Counted from the first letter of the stretch, positions 1 to 6,389 are shown. The stretch: DNA of 12,388 bases from Actinobacteria bacterium 13_1_20CM_4_69_9 (GCA_001920085.1 MNJC01000069.1:1963-14350), one strand, 5' to 3'. The notes: generated by a model not told the origin, from the sequence alone. Translations and numbers: made by a program.

Positions 1-585
1 GGCTCGCTGACGTGCGTCCTCGAGGCCGAGCGCCGTCCCGCCGTACATCGCCAGAGCGGCGAGCGCGATGCCGAATGCGCCCGACACCTTGAGCCACTCG
101 TGGCTGCCGCCGACCTCGTAGTAGCCCGAGAGGACCATGCGCGCGACGGCGATCGTCAGGAGCACCGAGAAGAACGGCTTGCCCAGCGTCGACATGACGG
201 CGATCAACAGAATCGCGGTCGCGAAGCCGAAGAGGTAGACGCCGAGCGTGATGCTCGTCTCGCCCGGGGGCGACGACAGGTCTGCCCAGCCGATCGCGAG
301 CCATGACGTCGTGAAGAGACCGAGCGTCGTCGCGCCCAGCGTGTCGCGAGCGAGGAACGCCATCACCGTCGCGATCAGTTCGAGCGGAAACACGAACGAC
401 ATCAACAGCATCCCGACCTGTTTTTGCTCGTCCACCGGGATCCAGCCGATCGCGAAGCAGCCGAGCAGCAGCATGCCGATGCCAAACGAGAAGAAGCCGA
501 GTGGGAGGCCGCTGCCGATCGGGCGCAGGAAGATGCGTGTCTGCGCCTCGTGACGGCGCCCGTCGGTGCTCACGGTCTGCTTCAT
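1..585 (-). CDS. GPR1/FUN34/YaaH-family membrane transporter, 3' end cut by window edge
   Basis: The minus-strand reading frame is open from an ATG at 585-583 to the window edge (195 residues, no stop). After a polar N-terminus of about 24 residues there are six likely membrane helices at about 27-48, 56-79, 82-101, 112-133, 136-153 and 166-187. The segment SGLPLGFFSFG at 25-35 resembles the family signature NPAPLGL-x-x-F near the first helix. Known members (SatP/YaaH, yeast Ato proteins) move acetate, succinate or ammonium across the inner membrane; the substrate here is not readable from sequence. YaaH is about 190 residues, so probably only a short C-terminal tail is missing. A weak AGGG lies just before the start. 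The gene diverges from the SGNH hydrolase gene 71 bases away. Family call is fairly confident, substrate is inference. Confidence 0.8.
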   Translation of the reverse strand, partial: MKQTVSTDGRRHEAQTRIFLRPIGSGLPLGFFSFGIGMLLLGCFAIGWIPVDEQKQVGMLLMSFVFPLELIATVMAFLARDTLGATTLGLFTTSWLAIGWADLSSPPGETSITLGVYLFGFATAILLIAVMSTLGKPFFSVLLTIAVARMVLSGYYEVGGSHEWLKVSGAFGIALAALAMYGGTALGLEDARQRA

Positions 586-656
586 TGCCCTGCGCGGCCG
601 CTCGGAAACTCGTTCGGGGGATAGCAGCAGAACCGTCGTGGGCCGAGGCAGCGAGC
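586..656. promoter_or_regulatory. divergent intergenic region, probable back-to-back promoters
   Basis: These 71 bases separate the starts of the minus-strand transporter and the plus-strand SGNH hydrolase, so both promoters must lie here or inside the neighbouring coding sequence. GAGG at 645-648, eight bases before the ATG at 657, is a plausible ribosome-binding site for the plus gene. I could not recognise convincing -35 and -10 boxes. Confidence 0.4.
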
Positions 657-1478
657 ATGCGACGACTCGGCCGCGCAACGCTTGTCGTCACGGCCGGAAT
701 CCTGCTCGGCGTCTCCGTATACGCGGGTCTCGTCAAGGTCGGGATCGTCCGCAACCCATTCGCGCCGATCGCCGCGGGCGACCTCAGGCTCGCGCGCAGC
801 AACCGTGCCGGAGCCCGCGTGCTCTTCGTGGGGAACAGCCTCACCTTCAAGAACGACCTGCCGGGGCTCGTTCATCGGCTCGGCGGCGCGCGCACCCCGA
901 TCTTCGCCGGTTCGTTCACCGCGCCGGGGTGGCAGTTGAGCCAGTTCGCGGGTGATCGCGGCCTCGACCGCCTGCTGCGCGAGGTCCGCTGGGACGTCGT
1001 CGTCCTGCAGGAGCAGAGCCAGGTTCCGTCGTTCCCCGACGACGACCGGGCGCGGGAGTTCACTCCGTATGTCACGGACCTGGCGGACAGGATCCGTGCG
1101 AGCGGCGCCGAGCCACTCCTGTTCGTCACGTGGGCGCACCGCACCGGCGACCGGCGCAATGTGTCCGGCGACACCTACGCGGCGATGCAGCAGCGCGTCG
1201 TCGACGGGTACTGGGACGCGGCACGCGCGTCGCGGTCGGCGGTCGCGCCGGTCGGTGTTGCGTGGGCGGAAGCGCTCACCCGCCGGCCGCAGCTCGACCT
1301 CTGGGCGTCGGACGGCACGCATCCGAGCCGCGCCGGCTCCTACCTGGCCGCGTGCGTCTTCTATGCGATTCTCGAGCGTCGGTCTCCGATCGGAAGCCGC
1401 TTCACCGACGGGCTCGACCTGTCGCTCGCGCGCTTCTTGCAGCGCGTTGCATGGACGACCGTGCAGAAGCGCTACTGA
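657..1478 (+). CDS. membrane-anchored SGNH/GDSL-type hydrolase (DUF4886-like)
   Basis: A 273-residue protein. Residues 6-29 form one hydrophobic segment, a signal anchor or uncleaved signal, placing the enzyme outside the membrane. The domain opens with VLFVGNSLT (55-63), the block I motif with Ser61 as probable nucleophile; VVLQEQSQ (115-122) matches the block III region of the DUF4886-like branch; ASDGTHPS (217-224) is block V with the Asp219-x-x-His222 pair. The catalytic residues therefore look intact. Families of this fold hydrolyse esters, often acyl or acetyl groups on lipids or sugars; the substrate is unknown. The reading frame is open upstream to 501, but the ATG at 657 has GAGG eight bases before it and gives a sensible signal anchor. 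The stop overlaps the 3' end of the convergent membrane-protein gene. Confidence 0.8.
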   Translation: MRRLGRATLVVTAGILLGVSVYAGLVKVGIVRNPFAPIAAGDLRLARSNRAGARVLFVGNSLTFKNDLPGLVHRLGGARTPIFAGSFTAPGWQLSQFAGDRGLDRLLREVRWDVVVLQEQSQVPSFPDDDRAREFTPYVTDLADRIRASGAEPLLFVTWAHRTGDRRNVSGDTYAAMQQRVVDGYWDAARASRSAVAPVGVAWAEALTRRPQLDLWASDGTHPSRAGSYLAACVFYAILERRSPIGSRFTDGLDLSLARFLQRVAWTTVQKRY

Positions 1479-2449
1479 GCGCTCGGCACGGCGAGCTGTA
1501 ACCAGACGGTGCCGTCGTCCACCGGGGCGGGGCACGCCGGCCCGCGCGTCACCGTGCTCGCGACGACGCACACGTCCGAGAACGCGTGCCCGACCACGAC
1601 CGACAGGCGCCGGTCGAAGCTGCCGTCGGCATCCGGGGCGAGCGCCCATTCCGCGAGCACACGGGCCGGCAGCCCGGGCGCGAGCCCGTATACGCGTAAC
1701 GTCATCGACCGCGTCGGGCGCTGCGGCAGGTTGTGTGCCTTCAAGCGGATCGAGATGCGCGGCGCGCGCACGAACGTCTCCCAATCCACCGCAAGCTGGG
1801 GGCGCTCCTGTGGACGCGAGACGTGCACGCGCACGCAGCCGGTGCTGTTCCCGTTGCGGTAGCAGTCGTTCGGCTCGTCGCCCACCCACGCCTTCGCGCC
1901 GATGTCGTCGAAGTCCCCGGCGGGCAGCGGCACGTCGACCGTCTGCTCGACATCGCCCGACGTGTCAGGGCCGAGCGACGCGCCGTAGAGCTCCTGTCCG
2001 GGCCGGCCCGCGCTGCCGAGCTGCTCCACTTGCACGACGAGGTGATCGGTCGAGCGCAGGCCGCTGGCTTGCACCGACACCGTCACGAGCGAGCCGCGCT
2101 TCGGCGTGATCGTGATGCTCGGCTGCGGACGGTCGCCCCACGTCCGCACGCCGCCGTAGACGGTCAGCACGAGGGAAGCGCCGAGGACTACAAGGCCCAG
2201 GTAGAGGACACGGCGCTCCGCAGCCGAGCCGGCCCGCAGCCCGAACGCGGCGACCGCGCCCAGGAACACAGCGGTCGCGGCGCAGCCGAACGATGCGAAC
2301 GTCGCCCACGGGTGATTGCGCGCCATCCGGCCGACGAGGTCGCCGGTGATCGCGAGCGCAGTCAGCAGCGCGCCGAGTGCCGGCAGCGCGGCCAGCAGGA
2401 AGCGTGCCGCGCCCTTGGCGTCCTTCCCCACCGGGAGGAACCTCGGCAT
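1472..2449 (-). CDS. membrane protein with three N-terminal helices and an extracytoplasmic beta-rich domain
   Basis: I do not recognise a named family. The 325-residue product has three hydrophobic helices at about 16-37, 48-71 and 80-102, followed by a soluble region of roughly 220 residues, predicted outside the cell. That region has alternating polar and hydrophobic strands and reads like two Ig- or CARDB-like beta modules (about 108-212 and 218-325). Each carries a cysteine pair (196/205 and 294/306) that could form disulfides. The ATG at 2449-2447 has GGAGG only two bases upstream, which is tight; a GTG at residue 7 is an alternative start. The last bases overlap the stop of the convergent SGNH gene by 7 bp. 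A role in envelope sensing or binding is possible but not shown. Confidence 0.7.
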   Translation of the reverse strand: MPRFLPVGKDAKGAARFLLAALPALGALLTALAITGDLVGRMARNHPWATFASFGCAATAVFLGAVAAFGLRAGSAAERRVLYLGLVVLGASLVLTVYGGVRTWGDRPQPSITITPKRGSLVTVSVQASGLRSTDHLVVQVEQLGSAGRPGQELYGASLGPDTSGDVEQTVDVPLPAGDFDDIGAKAWVGDEPNDCYRNGNSTGCVRVHVSRPQERPQLAVDWETFVRAPRISIRLKAHNLPQRPTRSMTLRVYGLAPGLPARVLAEWALAPDADGSFDRRLSVVVGHAFSDVCVVASTVTRGPACPAPVDDGTVWLQLAVPSAQ

Positions 2450-2539
2450 CGCCTCCGACGCTACGCGGGACCCGTTACGGAATCTTCAGCAGCGCGTGTG
2501 GAAACGACGGCTCCGACCTCAACCATGGCCCAGGCCGCA

Positions 2540-2567
2540 GCGTAAGCAGCGCGCAGCGCGCTTACGC
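2540..2567. repeat. inverted repeat / hairpin A
   Basis: GCGTAAGC at 2540-2547 pairs perfectly with GCTTACGC at 2560-2567. With the A at 2548 bulged out, four more G-C pairs (2549-2552 with 2556-2559) continue the stem to a GCA triloop. There is no T-tract on either side, so it does not look like a simple terminator. It is the member of the cluster nearest the membrane-protein gene. Confidence 0.7.
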
Positions 2568-2585
2568 GGAGGCGAACTGATGCGA

Positions 2586-2610
2586 CGCGCCAACGCGAAG
2601 CATTGGCGCG
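2586..2610. repeat. inverted repeat / hairpin B
   Basis: CGCGCCAA at 2586-2593 and TTGGCGCG at 2603-2610 form a perfect 8-bp stem around a 9-base loop containing GCGAAGC, itself able to fold as a mini-hairpin. No T-tract follows on either strand. Confidence 0.65.
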
Positions 2611-2645
2611 CCGCACGGAAGCAGACAATCGCCGACCGACAAGAA

Positions 2646-2668
2646 GCGTGCGAGCCGAGCTCGCACGC
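2646..2668. repeat. inverted repeat / hairpin C
   Basis: GCGTGCGAGC at 2646-2655 and GCTCGCACGC at 2659-2668 form a perfect 10-bp stem with a CGA triloop. It lies downstream of the terminator for the minus-strand gene, with no poly-T next to it. The adjacent TTCGCGCGAA (2671-2680) is a 10-base palindrome. Confidence 0.7.
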
Positions 2669-2691
2669 GTTTCGCGCGAAGCGCAGTACAC

Positions 2692-2723
2692 AAAAAGCGG
2701 GGGAAAGCGAAGCTTTCCCCCGC
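2692..2723 (-). terminator. intrinsic terminator of the substrate-binding protein gene (hairpin D)
   Basis: A perfect 12-bp GC-rich stem (2697-2708 with 2712-2723) closes on a three-base loop. Read on the minus strand it is followed at once by TTTTT (2696-2692). That is the classic Rho-independent layout and it lies about 73 bases after the TAA of the substrate-binding protein gene, in the right orientation. Confidence 0.85.
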
Positions 2724-2726
2724 AGT

Positions 2727-2759
2727 AGCCCCGCCCCCTCGGCAGAAAAGGGCGGGGCT
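2727..2759. repeat. inverted repeat / hairpin E in the 3' untranslated region
   Basis: AGCCCCGCCC at 2727-2736 and GGGCGGGGCT at 2750-2759 form a perfect 10-bp stem with a 13-base loop. It starts about 37 bases after the stop codon of the substrate-binding protein gene and only 3 bases from the terminator stem. It could protect the mRNA 3' end or act as a first terminator arm, but it has no T-tract of its own. Confidence 0.7.
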
Positions 2760-2796
2760 CGCGGTCTCCTTGGAGGGGAGTCAGTTCAGTCGAGCG

Positions 2797-4443
2797 TTAC
2801 TTCTTCGTCCACTTCTCGACGTTCCAGGTCGGGCCCTGGCTCGTCGGGTTGTCGACGAGGCCGCCGAGCGCCGTCTTGTAGACGAAGTACGTCGGCCGCT
2901 GGAAGAGCGGGATCATCGGCACGTCCTTCGCAAGCACCTTGCCGACCTTCTTGACCAGCGCGAGGCGCTTGCTGTCGTTCAGCTCACGGTCGGACTGCAG
3001 CAGCCACCTCGTGACCTGCCGGTTGCAGTACTCCGTGTAGTTGCTCGCATTCCCGCACGCGAAGTTGGTGGCCACGTAGTGCGGATCGACCGTGACGAGC
3101 TGCGTGAACATCGCCAGGTCGAAGTCGTGCGCCGGCAGCTTGCTGCCGAAGAGCGTGCCTGCAGGCACGAACCCGTTCTTCAGCTCGATGCCGGCCTTCG
3201 CGGCCTGATCCTGGAAGATCGTGAACGCGAGCGTCCGCAGTGCGTTGCCCGTCGTGGAGGCGAAGTCGAACGAGACCTTCGTCCCGTTGCAACGGAAGAT
3301 TCCGTCGCCGCCCTTCGAGCAGTTGTGCGCCCGCATCATGCTCTCGACCTTGTTCGTGTTGTAGTTCCACTTTGCGAAGTCGAGCGAGTAGCCCTTCTCG
3401 CCCTTCAGGCGGACGAGGGACTGCAGCGCGCCGACGCTCGGGTTGAGCGTCCCGTAGAGCGCCTTCGCCGCCGCAGTTCGGTTGACCGCGGTGATCAGCG
3501 CCTGGCGGAGCCACGCCTGCTTGGCCAGCGGATTGCCGTGAGTGCCCTGCTCGATCTCGATGTGCTCGTACTGCAGCCCGACGTGCGTCTGGATGCGCAG
3601 GCCCGCCTGGTTGCGCAGGTCCGCGAGCGCAAGCTGCGGCTGGGGGTAGATCGCGTCGACCTCGCCCGAGCGGATCGCCTGGATCTCGGAGTTCGTGTTC
3701 GTGATGAACCGGAACACGATCGAGTCGAGCTTTGCCTTCGGGCCGTACCAGCCGCGGCTGTTCCGCTGCAGCGTGATGCCGGAGCCGCGATCGAACTTCG
3801 TCAGCAGGAACGGTCCGTCAGCGATCGGGGCATTGCCCTTCTTCGGGTTGCAGATGCAGTCGTTCCAAACGGTCAGCATGTCCGAGCCCGCGAGCGCGTG
3901 TTGCGGGAGGACGTAGTTGAAGAGCCCGCGCCACGGCGCAAAGTTCCGCTTGAACGTGACCTTTACGACGTACTTGCTGCCCTTCACGCTGCGGATGTCC
4001 TGCCACCCGAGCGGATCGATGTGATCCTTGTACTTCGCGTTGACCGCGGTCTTCCACGTGAAGATCCAGTCCTTCCCCGTGACCGGAACGCCGTCGCTCC
4101 ACTTCGCGTTCTTTCGCAGGTAGTACGTGATGCGTTGCGGCCTCGTCTGGAACTTGTAGTGGGTGATCAGGTCCGGGGCGTAGGTGAACTTCGGCGTGAA
4201 GATGAACGCGCCGCGGATCACGGGCGTCTGGAACACGACGTTCCAGAACGCATTGCAGTCGACGTCCAGGATCAGGTTCAAGCACCAGTCCGGACCGCCG
4301 CCCTGCTCCGCTCCGAAGACCAGCGTGCCTGCGCTCTTCGCGGAGGCACCGTCCGGCCCACTTACTCTCGCCGAGCCGGTGGCCGCGAGCGCAAGCGCTA
4401 CGAGCACCGCCCCGGCCAAGAGCCAGAGCTTCCGTCGATGCAT
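2797..4443 (-). CDS. secreted family-5 ABC substrate-binding protein (peptide/nickel type)
   Basis: A 548-residue extracytoplasmic solute-binding protein, the usual size for the SBP_bac_5 (OppA/DppA) family. Residues 1-25 form a Sec signal peptide (RRK, then a long Leu/Ala core, ending near TGSA). The family signature is seen in ITYYLRKNAKWSDGVPVTG (105-123) followed by DWIFTW, and in ADGPFLLTKF (208-217). These proteins capture peptides, sugars or other solutes for a permease. No lipobox cysteine is present at the cleavage site, unusual for a Gram-positive receptor. Eight cysteines fall in four close pairs (54/63, 196/198, 375/385, 463/473), suggesting disulfides outside the cell. No permease or ATPase genes are in the window. 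It lies downstream of the LysR gene in the same direction and ends at a strong terminator. Substrate unknown. Confidence 0.88.
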   Translation of the reverse strand: MHRRKLWLLAGAVLVALALAATGSARVSGPDGASAKSAGTLVFGAEQGGGPDWCLNLILDVDCNAFWNVVFQTPVIRGAFIFTPKFTYAPDLITHYKFQTRPQRITYYLRKNAKWSDGVPVTGKDWIFTWKTAVNAKYKDHIDPLGWQDIRSVKGSKYVVKVTFKRNFAPWRGLFNYVLPQHALAGSDMLTVWNDCICNPKKGNAPIADGPFLLTKFDRGSGITLQRNSRGWYGPKAKLDSIVFRFITNTNSEIQAIRSGEVDAIYPQPQLALADLRNQAGLRIQTHVGLQYEHIEIEQGTHGNPLAKQAWLRQALITAVNRTAAAKALYGTLNPSVGALQSLVRLKGEKGYSLDFAKWNYNTNKVESMMRAHNCSKGGDGIFRCNGTKVSFDFASTTGNALRTLAFTIFQDQAAKAGIELKNGFVPAGTLFGSKLPAHDFDLAMFTQLVTVDPHYVATNFACGNASNYTEYCNRQVTRWLLQSDRELNDSKRLALVKKVGKVLAKDVPMIPLFQRPTYFVYKTALGGLVDNPTSQGPTWNVEKWTKK

Positions 4444-4447
4444 CTAT

Positions 4448-4455
4448 CCCTCCTT
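4448..4455 (-). promoter_or_regulatory. strong Shine-Dalgarno site of the substrate-binding protein gene
   Basis: On the minus strand AAGGAGGG ends four bases before the ATG at 4443-4441. This near-perfect anti-16S match is much stronger than anything in the trp operon and fixes the start. It suggests high expression of the binding protein. Confidence 0.8.
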
Positions 4456-4564
4456 CTCAGGCCTCGATCTGCGAGCCCGCGCGTGAACGCACACCTGTCG
4501 AGTCGAGGCGCATTACGCGAACGGAGACTCGGGAATGCGGAGCCTGTTAGCGCGCATAACGAGG

Positions 4565-4582
4565 TCGAATGAGTCGATTCGG
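4565..4582. promoter_or_regulatory. candidate LysR-type operator upstream of the binding-protein gene
   Basis: CGAAT (4566-4570) and ATTCG (4577-4581) are inverted around six bases, and T4565 and A4577 fit the T-N11-A pattern of LysR-type regulator boxes. It lies about 120 bases before the start codon of the gene the neighbouring regulator might control. The pattern is short and could arise by chance. Confidence 0.25.
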
Positions 4583-4601
4583 CGAAGCGCGCGCGGAAAC
4601 A

Positions 4602-4631
4602 TCGAAGGCGCACGGAGGAGTGCGCCTTCGA
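4602..4631 (-). repeat. 11-bp perfect inverted repeat; possible terminator or leader hairpin
   Basis: TCGAAGGCGCA (4602-4612) and TGCGCCTTCGA (4621-4631) form a perfect stem around an 8-base loop. It is about 125 bases past the stop of the LysR-type gene. Only a weak GTTT follows on the minus strand, so termination is plausible but not clear. In minus-strand RNA the loop reads CUCCUCCG, which contains 5-base complements of the ribosome-binding site of the downstream gene. Confidence 0.5.
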
Positions 4632-4754
4632 CACGGAAGTGAGTAGCTGCGTCGACGTCGAATGCGAGACGTGAACGCACTGCACCGAACATAGCCGCGC
4701 TTTACGTGCAGAAGAGCGCGACTTCCTTATCGCCACTTTCGTGCTTGCGATGAG

Positions 4755-5741
4755 CTACTGCCGTGCGCGTGCGAGCTGCGGCACGGGCTGGTGCGTCTCG
4801 AGTGCGCGGTCGGCCCAGATCCGTGACACGACACGGTGCGTCGCATCGATGAACGTCTGCAACCACGGCGCAGCGGCGAGGTCGCGCGTCCACGCGAGGC
4901 CGATGATCCGCGGCGGCAATCCAGGCTCGAACGGCCGGACCTGGAACGAGCCCGTCAGGAGCTCGGCTGCGAGCCGGGGGATCAGCGCGGCGCCGAAGCC
5001 GGCAGCCACGAAGCCCTGGACGACGTTGTTGTCGTCGCAGCGGAGGACGAAGTGCGGGTCCACGCCGTCGGCGCGGAGCTGGTCGATCACGCGCTGCGTG
5101 CTCCCGGACGTCTTGAAGCCGATCAGATTGAGCCCTCGCAGGTCGACGGGATGCAGCGGCTCGTCTGTCGCCTCGCGCCGTGCGCCGCGTGGCATCACCA
5201 GCACGTACTCGTCGACGGCGAGCGGCTCCGTGTGCAGCCCGCCTTCGAAACGCAGCGGCAGGTCGACGAACGACGCGTCGATCTCACCTCGGTCGAGCGC
5301 GGCGACGAGGGACGTGTCGCCGGGGCTGTTGTCGAGCACGACCTCGACGTACGCGGCCCGGCGCTCGAGCTCGCGCACGACGTGGGGCAGAAGGAGCGAC
5401 GAGACGGTCTGGTAGGTGCCGATGCGGATCTGCACCTTTCCGCTCCCGGCGCTCAGCTCGGACTCGGCTGTTGCGAGGCTCGCCTGAACCGCGCGGGCGT
5501 GCACGAGCAAGCGCGTCCCGGCCTCCGTCAACGTCAACGGCTGCGACACGCGCGGACGGTTGACCAGCTGGGTCCCGACGATGCGCTCGAGCGCCGCGAG
5601 CTGCTGACTGACGGCCGGCTGCGAGTACCCGAGGCGGCGTGCGGCGCCGTGGAACGAGGCTTCTTCGGCAAGGGCTTGCAGCGCAGCCAGATGGCGGACT
5701 TCGATCCCGTGCCAAGCGCTCCGCCCCACGCTTTCGGTCAT
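4755..5741 (-). CDS. LysR-type transcriptional regulator
   Basis: A 328-residue protein, slightly longer than the usual 300. The N-terminal winged helix-turn-helix is clear: HLAALQALAEEASF (17-30), AARRLGYSQPAVSQQLAALE (33-52), then LTLTEAG (69-75). The C-terminal periplasmic-binding-like effector domain runs from about 103 to 300, with typical IRIGTYQTVSSLLLP (105-119) and GFVAAGFGAALIPR (243-256). The ATG at 5741-5739 has AAGGGAG five bases upstream (5747-5753). LysR proteins act in the cytoplasm as DNA-binding regulators, commonly of an adjacent gene and of themselves. The nearest candidate target is the downstream binding-protein gene, though the usual divergent arrangement is absent. The C-terminal 25 residues are Arg/Gln/Ala-rich beyond the domain. 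Effector unknown. Confidence 0.93.
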   Translation of the reverse strand: MTESVGRSAWHGIEVRHLAALQALAEEASFHGAARRLGYSQPAVSQQLAALERIVGTQLVNRPRVSQPLTLTEAGTRLLVHARAVQASLATAESELSAGSGKVQIRIGTYQTVSSLLLPHVVRELERRAAYVEVVLDNSPGDTSLVAALDRGEIDASFVDLPLRFEGGLHTEPLAVDEYVLVMPRGARREATDEPLHPVDLRGLNLIGFKTSGSTQRVIDQLRADGVDPHFVLRCDDNNVVQGFVAAGFGAALIPRLAAELLTGSFQVRPFEPGLPPRIIGLAWTRDLAAAPWLQTFIDATHRVVSRIWADRALETHQPVPQLARARQ

Positions 5742-5777
5742 CTCGTCTCCCTTAGCAGCGCCGCCACGAGCCCGAGG

Positions 5778-5795
5778 GATATCTGGCCCGATATC
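5778..5795. promoter_or_regulatory. candidate operator dyad upstream of the LysR-type gene
   Basis: GATATC at 5778-5783 and again at 5790-5795 frame the six bases TGGCCC, giving an 18-bp dyad. It is AT-rich against GC-rich surroundings and lies 36 bases before the LysR-type start codon, where an autoregulatory site would be expected. It does not fit T-N11-A exactly. No protein is shown to bind it. Confidence 0.35.
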
Positions 5796-5869
5796 GATCG
5801 GACGCCGCGGCGCCGCTTTAGTTAGTGAAGCGAGCAGGTGAAGTGCGATTCGGTTCGCTTATGGCGCGA

Positions 5870-6389
5870 TCACGTGTCCAGCGCGCGCAACGCGGACGCG
5901 AGCTGCGACAGCTCCGTGATCACGACGTCCGCCGACGCGAGCTGATGGCGCGCGTACTGCCCGCTCGTCACGGCGACGCAACGACAGGCGGCATCGTGCG
6001 CGCTGGAGATGTCGATCGGTGTGTCACCGACCGCGACCGTGCGTTCCCCCGGCCAACCGCCGGCACGCTCGCGCGCAAGTGCGAATAGCTCCGAGCGTTG
6101 TTCGCGCTCACAGCCGAAGGCGCCCTGCCCCGGCGGGAAGTACTGCCCGAGGCCGAGCCGCTCCATTCGCGCGTGCGCGACTACGGGCGGATTCCCCGTC
6201 AACAACGCGGGGTGCTCGAGGGCTGCGATCGTCTCGTGTGCGCCGAGGCCTGTCTCCCAGTGGCTCGTGTCCGCACCCGCGAGGAGGCGCAAGTACTCCG
6301 TCGAGAAGGCCTCGCACCACCGCCGCAGGCCGGCGTCGGTCTCGGCCCCCGAGTGTGCCGTCGACGTCGAAGAGGACGAGCCAGGTCAC
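5870..6389 (-). pseudogene. broken HAD-superfamily phosphatase gene (frameshift plus missing cap segment)
   Basis: A GTG at 6389-6387, overlapping the trpA stop by four bases, opens a frame starting VTWLVLFDVDGTL with HAD motif I (Asp8, Asp10). Around 6346-6350 (CCCCC on the plus strand) the homology moves to the +1 frame, which reads AETDAGLRRWCEAF and continues to a TGA at 5872-5870. That frame carries motif II (LLTGN), a probable motif III Arg in ARMERLGLG and motif IV GDTPIDIS. Only about 48 residues separate DGTL and TGN, against about 95-100 in phosphoglycolate phosphatase-type relatives, so the helical cap is largely missing exactly at the frame switch. One out-of-frame deletion would explain both. 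The downstream part could start at TTG 6292-6290 but would lack the catalytic Asp. A sequencing or assembly error is the alternative. No function is expected as written. Confidence 0.75.

Larger units (their letters stand above)
2450..2796. other. 347-base spacer with a cluster of five hairpins
   Basis: No credible gene lies here; open frames are arginine/alanine-rich shadows. It sits between the end of the substrate-binding protein gene (stop at 2799-2797) and the start of the membrane protein gene. The part from 2540 to 2759 is filled with five separate inverted repeats listed individually, leaving about 90 bases (2450-2539) for the promoter of the membrane-protein gene. I found no convincing -35/-10 pair. 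GCGAAGC occurs three times (2595-2601, 2676-2682, 2707-2713). Confidence 0.75.
4444..4754. other. 311-base spacer between lysR-type gene and substrate-binding protein gene
   Basis: No gene is supported here. It must hold the 3' end of the regulator transcript and probably the promoter of the binding-protein gene. Visible elements are a strong ribosome-binding site, an 11-bp perfect hairpin (4602-4631), a small dyad CGAAT-N6-ATTCG (4566-4581), and a direct repeat CGTGAACGCAC at 4482-4492 and 4670-4680. I could not define -35 and -10 boxes with confidence. Confidence 0.6.

Noticed and set aside
582..1889. 435-codon minus-strand frame across the SGNH hydrolase gene
   Set aside because: Arg/Ala-rich, without a domain, and it runs through two well-supported genes on the opposite strand and in another frame.
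2461..2691. 76-codon minus-strand frame in the hairpin spacer
   Set aside because: Ala/Arg/Ser-rich, spans three hairpins, has no recognisable domain and no convincing ribosome-binding site.
2770..4572. 600-codon plus-strand open frame lying antisense to the whole substrate-binding protein gene
   Set aside because: It is rich in Arg, Val, Leu, Asp and Glu with no recognisable domain, as expected from the opposite strand of a GC-rich gene. The minus strand has a signal peptide, family motifs, ribosome-binding site and terminator.
5806..5826. Plus-strand terminator at the GCGGCGCCGC palindrome followed by TTTAGTT
   Set aside because: No plus-strand gene ends there; the palindrome is short and has no loop, so it is probably chance in GC-rich DNA.
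5870..6292. HAD gene taken as a complete 140-residue protein starting at TTG
   Set aside because: It would lack motif I with the catalytic Asp, which is present upstream in another frame next to the trpA stop; a broken gene is the better reading.
6340..6355. Programmed ribosomal frameshift at the G-run of the HAD gene
   Set aside because: The required change is +1, the site is not a known slippery sequence, and the missing cap segment at the same point fits a deletion better.
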